Positions 1-11,600 of a DNA stretch of 64,000 nt are shown piece after piece (within the stretch, counting starts at the first letter, position 1; each line of letters begins with the position of its first letter). Below the pieces are notes generated by a model. That model ran no database searches and was not told where the DNA came from. It was given only the letters and a program-made list of their open reading frames with translations. The stretch covers positions 1,674,001 to 1,738,000 of the forward strand of contig OZ017760.1 in assembly GCA_963969365.1 (NCBI GenBank). The letters are read 5' to 3'. The DNA comes from Asterochloris sp. CNOR1. Taxonomy: Eukaryota > Chlorophyta > Trebouxiophyceae > Trebouxiales > Trebouxiaceae. The position numbers and the translations under genes were made by a program.

Positions 1-7
1 TCTGCAG

Positions 8-2209
8 GCACTCTGATTCAGATTCCTCCAGCAGCCCTTCACGGCCCTTGCTGACAGAGACCCCCTTTGAGAGTGTGGAGGCGTCCCTGACATCCGACTT
101 TGACTGGGACGCAGCAGTTGGCGAGGAGGCAGGACACCTACCCCGGCCGGGGCGTGGCAAGATGCCAACTCTGGAGCAGGACCAGCAGGTCAGCATGCTG
201 CAGAGCAATTTCAGGGCGTCCCTGATGCTGGCAGGGACTGAGCTTGGTGGAGCTACTTTGGCAGTGCACCCTGTTGACAATATCCTTTTGCTCAGAAGGT
301 TGGGCAGGTCATGCCATTACGTGGTTTTGGTACGTTGAGCCATGGGTTCATTGCCATCCATTGCTTGTGCTGCTGTAGGAGGTTGCCTCAGCCCTGGCAG
401 GCAAGGAGAATTGCGCGACAGCTGCGACACGCAGCCCACGCAGGAGCACAGACAGTAACAGGGGGCAGAAGCGTTCCTCTGCGGAGATGTCAGGGTCGGC
501 CTACGCCTCCTGCTACTGCAGCACTCGGCCATCCAGGGAATCTGGGGAGCTGGAGCAACGTGCGCCGAGTGTGGCAGGCGTCACCTCACGGCAGCTGTCC
601 CGGGCAGCCAGCCTGTGGGGCCCTGCTGTGGACGACCCCACCCCAGCAGAGGTCACGGCAGATGAGGCAGGCCGGGGCTGGCGCGGCATGCAGGCAGTTG
701 GCCTGTGGGGCCCATCAGCAGGCGATGAGGCAGCGTCAGCACCTGCAGCAGCTGACAAGCTCAGCAAGCAGCAGACGCCACCCAAGTTCGCTGATGCCTC
801 GACCACACCCAGCAAGGGCAGCGTAGCCAAGCCGCGAAGCCTGCTGACTGGCTGGCTGAGCCGGGCCAAGCAGAATCTGCTGGATCGCTTTGTGACCCCT
901 GCCCAGCCTGTGACGGTGTCCAGCTCCAAGGAGCAGGAGATCAACAGCAACGACAGCGAGAACCTGCCCTGCAAGGTGAGCTGGGTGCACTAGCTAGGGG
1001 CCACTTCAGGGCTGCTGGGCAGCCTTTTGCATAAGCTGGTGACAGCATCAACATGCGCTGCAAGTGAGCCGGCCCTTTGTTCTCTGCACACCTGGCTCTG
1101 GAGGGCTGCGTGCTAGCTGGAGGGTGCTTGTGCAGTATCTGGTCATGGGGAGTGAGAGCAGTGTGAAAAGGAGGTGGTTGCACAATCTGGCAAGGGCCTC
1201 TGCTGGCTGCCCAGGGCTTCAGGGTGGCTGCCAAACACCTGTGTATGGATGTGCATAGGTGCAGCTTGCTGCAATCCAAAGGCAGGCTGTGCAGCCCATT
1301 CCTGGATTGTCTGTGGCTGCTTGTGCTGGTGCGTGCTATCTGGTCCGTATCGTCCATCCCTGCATGTCTGCGTTGCATGTTGTAAAGGGCACAGCATACA
1401 TGCAGCAATTGGGCGCAGTATACATGCAGCAATTTTAGACTTTTACATGCCAGCTGCTTGTGCTGTTGCCAGGTGCCGCCTTGGCAAAGCAGTCACCGTT
1501 CCAACACTAGCATCATGTAATTGCAGGTCCAGAAGCGTTCGTCTTCAGATGGGCTGGCTGAGCCAATGCCACGCCGCCGTCATGCCATTGACTACGGGAG
1601 CATTGGTGCAGGTAGGAGATGAGCCTTCGCCCGCTGCCACAATGACACTGTCGTCATAGTTCTTGAGGGGAAAGCTGCGGCAGCATGCCAGCCAGCAGCC
1701 TGTTTCAGAGCATGTTGCCCGGCAGGGGCTGCATGGTCAGGTTGTGTGCTGCACATCCCCTGTCGCTGCTCTTCTTGCCCACCAGGCTCTGGCACCACCT
1801 TCTGCATGCAGCTCGAGCTGCTCTAGTGCCGTCAGGACAGGTTCTGCCTTGGCCTCATCTCAACCTGCCAACTGCAGCACATGCATGTTCCCTGGGGGTG
1901 CCATCACTGAGCACTTCCATTACACCTCAGCAGCTCTGTGTCCTAGACAGCTTCTGTGTCAGCCTCAGCAACAGTGTTCCAATTGCCAGTATGCTACTCC
2001 CTGCAGGTGTCTCGAACCCCTCTGTGTCCTCAGACAGCTGCCGCTCCAGCCTAGCCATGAGCAGCATTGATTGTTTTGCCGCACGGCGCGCAGCCAGGCG
2101 CTCCTTCATCATGCCCCAGATGGAGGAGAATGAGCCCAGCAGCCCTGTCACCTCCAGCCTCATCTATCAGTCCACAGGGGCTGACGCTCCGAGCTTCAAA
2201 GGTGTCTGA
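8..2209 (+). CDS. 3' part of an unidentified Ser/Arg-rich protein gene (5' end outside window)
   Basis: Four exons join in phase and end at a TGA: 8-188, 379-975, 1527-1611 and 2007-2209. The first begins after a TGCAG acceptor at the window edge, so the start lies upstream. The encoded C-terminal ~355 residues are rich in Ser, Pro, Ala and Arg, with an acidic patch (SDFDWDAA) and a repeated short motif (LWGPAVDD and LWGPSAGD, about 40 residues apart). An amphipathic stretch near the end of exon 2 reads GWLSRAKQNLLDRF, and the tail is basic (AARRAARRSF). I see no catalytic domain or membrane segment and recognise no family. It looks like a regulatory tail of a larger protein. The frame is well supported by four matching intron phases; the function is unknown. 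Confidence 0.65.
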
Positions 2210-2644
2210 CAATCTGAGTTTCCACAGCTTCAGGCGGCTGCCAAAGGGGGCTGGAGCGCCCCTCAGCGGCACTCAGCTTGCCGGGCAGCTGCGCAAGTTG
2301 GCAGCCCTGTCAACCCTGTATTCCCTTGTCCTGCCCCCAATTCGTGACCATGGGGAGACCCCAACATCCATTACTTTGTCAGGCTACAGGTCATGCCAAT
2401 TCTTTCAGCGGTCTGCTCTATGCAGCCATGTGTACCTGCAGTCTTCCTTGCGCCCATATCTTGTGGGCTTTGCCAGACAATGGCAAGACTTTTGGGTAGG
2501 CCGTCACAGCAATCACTTTGCCTTTCTCCTCAGGATTAACTTCAGGATCTTCTGCCTTTGCCCAATTCGTTGAGACATTTTGTGGTAAAGCTTTGGACTT
2601 CAAAAGTGGAAGCTTTGACTAGGTTAGTTGACCCGTCAGATCTC
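2210..2644. other. Intergenic interval between the upstream gene and SECA1
   Basis: About 435 bases separate the TGA at 2209 from the chosen SECA1 ATG, with both genes on the plus strand. It should hold the 3' UTR of the first gene and the promoter and 5' UTR of SECA1. No TGTAA-type poly(A) signal, TATA box or repeat stands out. An in-frame upstream ATG at 2558 would add 29 residues to SECA1, but the added sequence is not transit-peptide-like. Confidence 0.5.
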
Positions 2645-5600
2645 ATGCAACTTGCCGGCATGCAGGCCTTACGGCCCAAAACAAGCTGCCTTGCAGCACA
2701 CAGATCGCTTTGGCAACGTCCCCGTGCATCCCCTGTTTGTTCGCTGCACCAGCATGTCTGGACAGCACGCTCTAGGAGCAGTTACCACAAGCGAACCCTG
2801 CAGCGTGTAAGGACTTGGCGAGTTGCCCGGCATGGCACCTGTGGCCTGAAAGTCCAGGCAGGTTGGGGTGATTGGTTCAAGAAAGGGGACAACACAAGCG
2901 TGACCAGGAAGGAGTATCAGCCACAGGTGAGAAGAGCTTTGCATATCTGCAACAGTGCCAGCACAGCATGCTGGCAGCCAGCAGTGCACAGCTTCTGCTG
3001 CCAGAGTCTGACACTGCACGGTGCAGGGTGCAAGGGCGCTTGCCTCTCATGCTGGCCTATGCCAACACAGCATGCAAGTGGCATTGCACCTGGGGTAGCT
3101 CTGAGTAAGCATGGTCAACCTTGCAACCATGTCTGCACCTCTTTGCAGGTGGACAAAGTGAATGCCCTAGAGTCAGAGATGCGCTCTCTCTCTGATCAGC
3201 AGCTGACAGCAAAGACTGCAGAGCTTAAGGAGCGGGCTCAGGGCAAGGGCGAAAGCCTGGACAGCCTGCTCCCAGAGGCCTTTGCGGTGAGCGCCAGGCC
3301 TAGACTGCTGTACATAGAGCAGAGTACAGCCCCTCTTCAGCAGCAAAGCACTGTGGACTTGTATTTGCCATTGCCCAAATGGCTTCATTCAACGGTGAAA
3401 CAAACAGTGCTGGTGGCCGAGGCCTGGGGCCCCACAGCAACGCAGTGTGTCACTCCTGGCTCCAATGCAGACCACGCTTGACTGCACAGACACTGCCAAG
3501 GAGTGTGTGTGGAGCCTTCCCACCGCTGCTGAAGCCCATAAGGGGCCACAGCAGCCACCGCTTGCTCGATGCCCAGGGCAGGGCATTGGTCCTGCAGGCA
3601 GCAATCCCCCGGCTTGAGCCTGTCTTCTGCACATACGTGCCAGCAGGTTTATCTCAGCCACCCCCACACACCTATGACAAGACATGTATCAGGCGCCCGC
3701 CACCACCTGCTGCTTCCAGTTGGGGAGCCTGAAGCAAATAACGCATTGACTGGTGGCCTGCAGGTGGTGCGGGAAGCCTCCAGCCGCGTGTTGGGCCTGC
3801 GTCCCTTTGACGTCCAGTTGATTGGAGGCATGATCCTGCACAAGGGCGAGATTGCAGAGATGAGGACAGGCGAGGGCAAGACCCTGGTGGCTGTCCTGCC
3901 AGCCTACCTCAACGCCCTGGCTGGCGAGGGCGTGCATGTGAGTCACTGCTTGGGTGCCCCTCTACTGAGCAGGAATGTGGCATTCAGCCTTGGCATCTGG
4001 TGTGGCAAGGGTGTGCCTGTGAGCCCTGCACTGCCAAGGCTGTCCCCACCACATTGCGTGCTGCACTGGCAAGCTTCCAGCTCAAGTGAAAAGCCCCGGG
4101 ACAATTGCCAGATGAAAGCTGAGCAAATTCTGACACGGCAGTTGCCGGCTGCCCGCCGTACAGGAGCAGCTGCCTTGGGGTCTGGGTCTGCAGCACAGGT
4201 AACTAGATGCACACGCAGGCTGCGAGCAGTGCCCTGCCGCGAAGCGGACTGCTGCAGGGGTGAGGTTGGGCCAGCTCGGCTGTGACGCTGGGCCCTATCT
4301 GAAACTCTCTTGCTGCAGGTGGTCACGGTCAATGACTACCTTGCGCGACGTGACAGCGAGTGGGTGGGGCAGGTGCACAAGTTCCTGGGCCTCCAGGTTG
4401 GGCTCATCCAGCAGGGCATTTCGGTGGGTGCATTTACTTTTGTTGGCCTGAGCCCTCCACAGCCTGACTTGCATGGCATAGGCTTGCTCAGGCTTATGCA
4501 TCACATTTGATTTGCTGATGTGGCAGAAGTGCCATGACAGCAGGGCAGTCGGCAAAACAGGCTACCAGCTGTCCCACTTGATGTGCTTGAGCAGTGCTGT
4601 GCTGTGTATTTGATAGCAAAGCAGGAGTACAACAGTTGGCAGACGGTGCCTCATGCAGCTTGTCTGCGCTTCTGTGCTTGCCTGGGTCCCGCACCCCAAA
4701 AGGGGGTTAGCCTTCGCTGTAGGTCCTGCCTCTGCCTCAGCTGTCCTGGTTCAGCAGCACAGGCATCCAAGCAGGTGCGCTCTTGGTGCAGGAGGCAGAG
4801 CGCCGCGCTGCTTATGCTGCAGACGTGACATATGTGACCAACTCAGAGCTTGGGTTTGACTACCTGCGGGACAACCTGGCACAGGCAAGCATTGCAGGCA
4901 ATGCCTCTTGTACAGGTCCAGCTTCATTGCCTGTCTTGCATGCTCACAATGCTCAACAATTACGCCTGGCAGACATACTCAGCCAGCATGGCTGGAGAGA
5001 GCAAGCGACGACTTATTAAGAGCTGACAAAACTCTTGAGCTTGTGTTTCGCTGGTATCCTGTTATACTTCAGCAAGATGTAGATTGTCCTAGTGAGCTGC
5101 CATTTCCTGAAGTTGTCCACCTCTGCTGCAGCGAGGTGAGGACCTGGTGCTGCGCGACTTTAACTTCTGTGTGATCGATGAGGTGGATTCCATCCTCATC
5201 GATGAGGCCAGGACGCCACTCATCATCTCAGGCCCCTCTGACAAGTCATCGGACAGGTGGGCTCTTCTGAGCAGTGCATCCAGAACCCCTCTGGCATTCT
5301 GTCTGCTTCTGCTGAGAGAGGCCTTGCCACTCTTGTGGAGTGACATCCTTGCCCCTACTGTTCGCACGTGCTCTGCATGTAGGCCTTTTGTCACCTCTGC
5401 TCGACAGCCGTGTTGGGCGCCCTTGTAAGGTGGCTTGAGCTGTTTGCACTGCTGTCCATGCAGATACCAGAAGTGTGCTAAGCTGGCCGATGCCATGGAG
5501 AAGGGGCTCCACTACACTGTGGATGAGAAGCAGAAAAGCATTCTGCTGACAGAGGATGGCTATGAGACAGCAGAGGACATTCTTGGCGTGAGTGCCTTGC

Positions 5601-8600
5601 TGCATGAAGCCAGATTGCTGCGCTGAAGTGGCATGCTTCCCTCCTGCATGTGCTTGGCCAGCTACAGGAATGGGCGGGGGGGAGAGGTGGCTGACACAAG
5701 ATCGTCCAGTGGCTGCCCCAATTGCTGATTTCGCATGTGTTGCATCGCTATCTCATGCTGCAGACTTTCCTTCACCTGAGGCTCTTCCTGCCTGTCCTGC
5801 TCCCGTAAAGGCAGAGGAAAGGCAGGGAGGCAGCTGTCCATGCTAGATGACACTCAAGAGCAGGGCACATACAGAAATGATGCTGGGCTGGCAGCACAGC
5901 TGCAGAGCAGCACAGCCACCACCATCCCTGCAACTGAAGCATGGACACCTCTGGCCCTGGTGCTGTAGGTGACTGATCTGTATGACCCTCGGGAGCAGTG
6001 GGCCAGCTACCTGATCAATGCTGTCAAGGCCAAGGAGCTGCAGCTGCGCGATGTCAACTACATTGTGCGGGGAGAGGAGGTCATCATCGTTGACGAGTTC
6101 ACTGGCCGGACCATGCCTGGCAGGAGGTGAGGGAATCCTCCATGCACAGACACATTGTTGGTCCTCTACTGGGAGGGCCAGGTCAGGCTGGATGTCAATG
6201 TCAGTTCAGTGCCTGAAGAAAGCCACAAGCTCAGAGTGCAATTTGCCTGCTGGTGGTCTGGTCGCCAGATGTGAGCCCTTGAAGCAGCACCATCCAGGTC
6301 CATGCCTGGCAGGTGGTGAGTGCCATCTCAGTACAGGAATGCACCTGCCACAGCCCCTGCCTGCCAGTTGTCCTGAGCTGCTGGAGGTCTGATTGGCAAA
6401 TGTCAGAACTGCTGTGGTGCAGGTGGGGTGAGGGCCTGCATCAGGCAGTGGAAGCCAAGGAGGGCCTCCCAGTGCAGGACGAGACTGTCACCCTTGCATC
6501 CATCTCGTATCAGGTCAGCCTTCGCCTGAGCCAGCAGCTGATGGCTGCACACATTGCTGCATCAGCTTCTGCCAAGTGAGGCTGTGCTTGGACTGAGCAC
6601 CCATCTGCTGCGCTGACAGGAGCACACCAAAGTGGTGAAGGCTGTCAGTCTTGCCTATGTCAGGTTGCCCGTGCAATTGCCTGTGCCTGTGCCTGTGCTG
6701 GCTGTCGCTACTTGCACCTTGTGGCATCCTATGCCGCCAAATCTTATCTACCTGTTGTATCTCTGTCACCTGCAGAACTTCTTTCGCAGCTACCCAAAGC
6801 TAGCTGGCATGACTGGCACAGCTGAAACTGAATCCCAGGAGTTCCAGAGCATCTACAGGCTGCCTGTCACAGTCGTCCCCCCCAACAGGACAGTGGCGCG
6901 CACAGATCAGCCTGACGTGGTCTTCAGGAATGAGGCTGGTGAGCTGGAGGCACAGCGACATGGGCTGCTAGCAGTTGTGGCTGCGTCTTGGCCAGTGCCT
7001 GTCTGGCTGTTTCCATCACTGAGAATGGCAGCCATGCTCATCCGCATTGTGTCACCGCTGCCCATGCATGCGCTCTGAATAGATGTTGGACTGGAAAGCA
7101 GCGGTCATCGCCCGGGAGTCAGTCTGCTTGCCAACTCACTGCTTTAATTGCATGGTGGCAATCTGATATTGCAGCACACCACCTGCCAGGCCATTGAGCT
7201 GTGCTCTGCAGGCGGGTGCAAGGCCCTGTCTGGTGCCTGTGTTCCCATACAGCACACCACCAGGCTCCTGCTTTGGCTCACCAGGCTTGGTCTTGCAGGC
7301 AAGTGGAAGGCTGTACTGACGGAGATTGCTCGCATGGTCAAGGATGGCAGGCCCACTCTGGTGGGCACAACCAGCGTGGAGCGATCAGAGGCCCTTGCCA
7401 GACTGCTGGTTGAGGAGGGTATTGATTACCAGGTGAGAGACAGCAGCAGAGAGTGAGTGAATCCCATTGTCTCACCTGAGATGCGTGCAAGGTGGCTATT
7501 GGGAGTGGAAGCACCTGCTCTGCTGCCTGAGGACAGCCTCGCTTTTTGCATGTCTTGAGAAGGGGTGCCGCACCTGTGTGAAACCAAGTTTGGTGTAGCC
7601 TGGCAGCTTGAATGCTTTGAAAGCAGATAGGCTTGAAGTGTGAGACAGCAGTACAGAGGCCTCTTTAGGGGTGGGCATTGCAAATTGGCACCTTCTGCTT
7701 GCACGTTCAGGAACTGCTGAGAGGTACTCGCTGCAGGCCCTCCATGGACAGCAATGCTTTGATTCACCTAAGCGACCAGGTTCAGGGGCGCTCATCACCA
7801 TCAAGTTTGTAGCGAGCTACAATGTTGTCAGAAGTGCTGCTGCAACTGTTGCAGTGCACTTCCTCTGTAAGCCCTGAACCTGAGCAAAGCGGCTACTGCT
7901 GCTACAAGAGCTGCTTGATCCTCCATGTGTTTGCTGCCCTGCAGCTGCTGAATGCCAAGCCAGAGAATGTGGAGCGTGAGTCTGAGATTGTGGCACAAAG
8001 CGGCCGGGCTGGCCAGGTAACAATTGCCACCAACATGGCTGGCAGAGGGACAGACATTCTGCTGGGCGGCAACCCAGACTTCATGGCCAGGTGGGTTGTC
8101 AGCAAGCTGTCAGGTGCAATGCAAAGCTGGAGCACTGCACTCTGGGGCTTCAGAGCGCCCTCAATCCAAGATGCAGCACATGCTGCTGGACGTGTGCAGC
8201 CGCAGCGCATTTCAATGAAGTGTGCAGGACAGCTGCGGCATTTGCTTTGTTGTCAGCTCAAGTGCTACATTCCCTCAACCCTATGCTGGGTATGCATGCC
8301 CACTGCTTTGCCCATCTCTGGTTTGAAGGCCTGCCTCTGTAGGCTGAAGCTCCCCCAGGCAAGATCTTCACGCTGTGCCCAGACATCCATCAAGCACAGT
8401 CCTCAACATGTGGTGCAGGCTGAAGCTGCGAGAGATGCTCATGCCCCAAGTGGTGGACCAGACAGGGGACATGCGCAATGCCTTGGCCAAGCGCGGCCCA
8501 GGCCTCAAGTCCTGGAAAGTCAATCCTGCCCTGTTCCCTTGCGACCTCTCAGATGAAGCCATGAGCCTAGCCAAGGATGCTGGTGGGTTCTGCAATTGCG

Positions 8601-11600
8601 GCAACTCCGGCGGTCGCCACTGTCTTGTTGTCTTGCCGCACTTTCCTTCAAGTGCAGCCCTCAGATAAGCTTCTGGGGCTGGCCAAGCACACTGGCGAGC
8701 CGTTGAGACAGCTGCAAATCTGGGACCTGGTGCTGCTGGCCCCTGTCTCGGCACGCTCTGCATCAAGATTGGCAAGAGTTGCCTGGACCGTCATCATCGT
8801 CAGGGGCCTGGCCGAGGCCGTTGCTGCATGATAAGAGGGCTTACATGATCTGCACGGCTGATGTCAGTAGTCATCATAGTGCAGAGGTCTGCTGCTCTGT
8901 GTGTCTTTCGCTTGCAGCGCTGTGCGTTGAGCTGCAGCAGCTGCAGCACCTATGCATCCTGACAGGTGCTGTGTGGGGTGCTGTGCAGGGTGCTGTGCGT
9001 GGTGCTGACCTAGTGTGGTGGCAAGGGTGCAGGCAGCTCAACAAGGGCGGCTCATCACAGTCGGTGTGGATGCATTCTTGACATCACTGTGCTCAGAATG
9101 GTACATGGCTGACACTTGCCAGCCCACTGGCAGAGCTTTCGATGTTTCTGAGTAGCCTCCTGCTGCTTGCCTCTATGCAGAGCCCCTCCGCGCAAACCTT
9201 GTCTCATGCTGCTGCAGTTGAAGCCGCCACAGAGACCTGGGGGCAGCGGCAGCTGCCAGAGCTGGAAGCAGATGAGAGGCTGGCCTTTGCCTGCGAGAAG
9301 AGCCCCACCTCTGATCCCGTGCTCAATAAGCTCAGGGATGCCTTCAGAGTGAGGAGCTGTTCTGGGATGTTTGTTGTCCCTGCAGCCTGATGTCTTATTG
9401 CATGGAGGATAACATGACTGAGCATTCATGCATCGCTTGCATATGGTTGCGGAGTCAGACTTTGGGCATCTGCTAGTTTATGCCTGCACCCTGTACTGTT
9501 GTTTCAGAAGCTGCTGATAATGGGGCCAGACTCCCCCCTCTGCAGCTTGCCTGCTGACTTGTTGTGGGCCAGAGGGGTTTCATGCGGGGTAAAGAACTTC
9601 TTGGGCCATCCTTGAAAAGCCAGTGGCTAGTTCCCAAGCCAAACATCATGTTGAGAATGCTGCATGTGCATGCAGGCCATGGAAAGCTTGTATAAGACCG
9701 AGACAGATGAGGGGAAGAAGGCTGTCATTGCGGCTGGCGGCCTGCATGTCATTGGCACTGAGCGCCATGAGTCAAGGCGTATTGACAATCAGCTGAGAGG
9801 GCGCTCTGGCAGGTGGGCTTGATGGGGTCTTGCTTCTCTGCACGACCCTGGCTGGTACCAGCACCCAGGTTCAGACAGGCGGGCTGAGTCAGATCTTGCC
9901 TGTCTGCATTGCTCTGCCTGCACAGCTCAAACCAGGTGGCAAGGACTACAGCTGAGACAGCCCTCAGGTAGACGGGCTTGGCTGCGGCTGGCGGACTATG
10001 CAACATGGAGTGGCTGTTCAATCTGAACGTCTGACAGTGCAGTGCAATTTGGTGGTGCTGTGGCAGGCAATAAAAACATGTGTTACCTGTTGGCGGGCAG
10101 ACTGCAACAACTGCAGGGCTAAGATGTTGCAGGACGCAAGACCCCACCTGCTGCCCGTGCTGCTCAAAAGTTTAGACAGGCCGTGAGTGGCCCTGCGCAG
10201 GGGTCACTTGTTTGCCAAAGCGCCCATGTAGCAGGCATCACCCCTCCAGAAGCATTGCTTGGGCGTGTTTCTCACCTTGTCGAGTGTGCTTGACTGTGTG
10301 GGATGCAGACCAAGCAGCACTTTTGTCTCCCTGCCTCTGGAGGATACCCTGCTGTCATGCTTATAGGTCGGTCTGTGGAAGACTTCAACTGTTTGTTCTG
10401 CTGCAGGCAGGGAGACCCTGGCAGCACCCGTTACTTCCTGTCTCTGGGGGACAATCTGTTCAGAATCTTTGGGGGTGATCGCATCAAGGGTCTGATGTCC
10501 ACCTTTGGCGTGGCAGACCTGCCCATTGAGAGCAGGATGCTGACCAACGCCCTCGATGAGGCTCAGCGCAAGGTAGGAGGTTGTTCCCCATTGTCAGTGT
10601 CCATTGGAGCTCATCTTTGGTGGCCTAGCATGGGCTCACGATGTTTTGCCAGTTTCATGGGCTCCGCTGCCACACCACCCTCTCCGAGCATGGTCAGTTG
10701 ACCCCTTGTGCACACTGCAAGGGAGGCATTTGTGGGGGTGAATGCATCAATTGCTGTCCTGTCTTGGTCTACTGCTGTAATGGGCTGACCACAAGGAGGT
10801 GGAAGCTGCAGAAGCACTGTATGCAAGGTTATGTGCTGTCAGGCACATTCATTGACAGGGGTGTGACCTGAAGGCAGGTTCAGGCAAGCACAGAGCGATG
10901 GCTAGAAAGCATGATGAGGCTGCAGTCAGCAGCTGCTCTGTCAGCCTCAGCACCTGCAATGTCTGACCTGCTTGGCAGCTGATGCCCCCACGCCTCCTGC
11001 AGGCATTTCCTGCAACATCTGAGCAATATCTGACGGCGGCCATGTTCAATACCCTGCGCAACTAGTGTGCCCCCCTGGTCTTCCCCTATCTGCCTTCTGC
11101 GGGGGTCTGAACATCTTTGAGCATGCCCAACTACTGATCTTTGCGCCTGCCCTGCCCTGCAGGTCGAGAGTTATTTCTACGACATCCGCAAGCAGCTCTT
11201 TGAGTATGACCAGGTGCTCAACACCCAGCGTGACAAGGTGTATGGGGAGCGGCGCCTGGCTCTGCTGACCAAGGACATGTCCCGTCAGATGATTGAGTAC
11301 GCTCAGAGGACTGTCGATGACATCTTAGAGGTGGGTCCTGTCTGCATGACTTGTGCTGAGGCTCAGCTAATCATGATGGTTTGTCAGACGATGCAGGTGC
11401 GCAAAGGATTGTGGGGAATGTTCTCGAGGTCAGCTGTGACCCTGCCTGATATTTCTGTGCCTTGATATGCTTGTAGGCTCATGATGTGGTTTTGTGGGCA
11501 GCCAAGAGCTGGTGGTAGGCAGTTGAATGCTTTAATATTGCAACCTGAGCAAGAGCCAATTGTCACTGGCCTGAGGTTGGGATTCTGCCGACCCAGGCAT

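Noticed and set aside
311-826. 171-codon plus-strand frame overlapping the first gene
   Set aside because: Out of frame with an exon (379-975) that has clean splice sites and phase-matched neighbours.
9142-9217. Upstream extension of SECA1 exon 14 from the acceptor at 9180
   Set aside because: It would break the phase left by exon 13. The acceptor at 9217 restores [13 protein letters not shown], which matches other SecA proteins.
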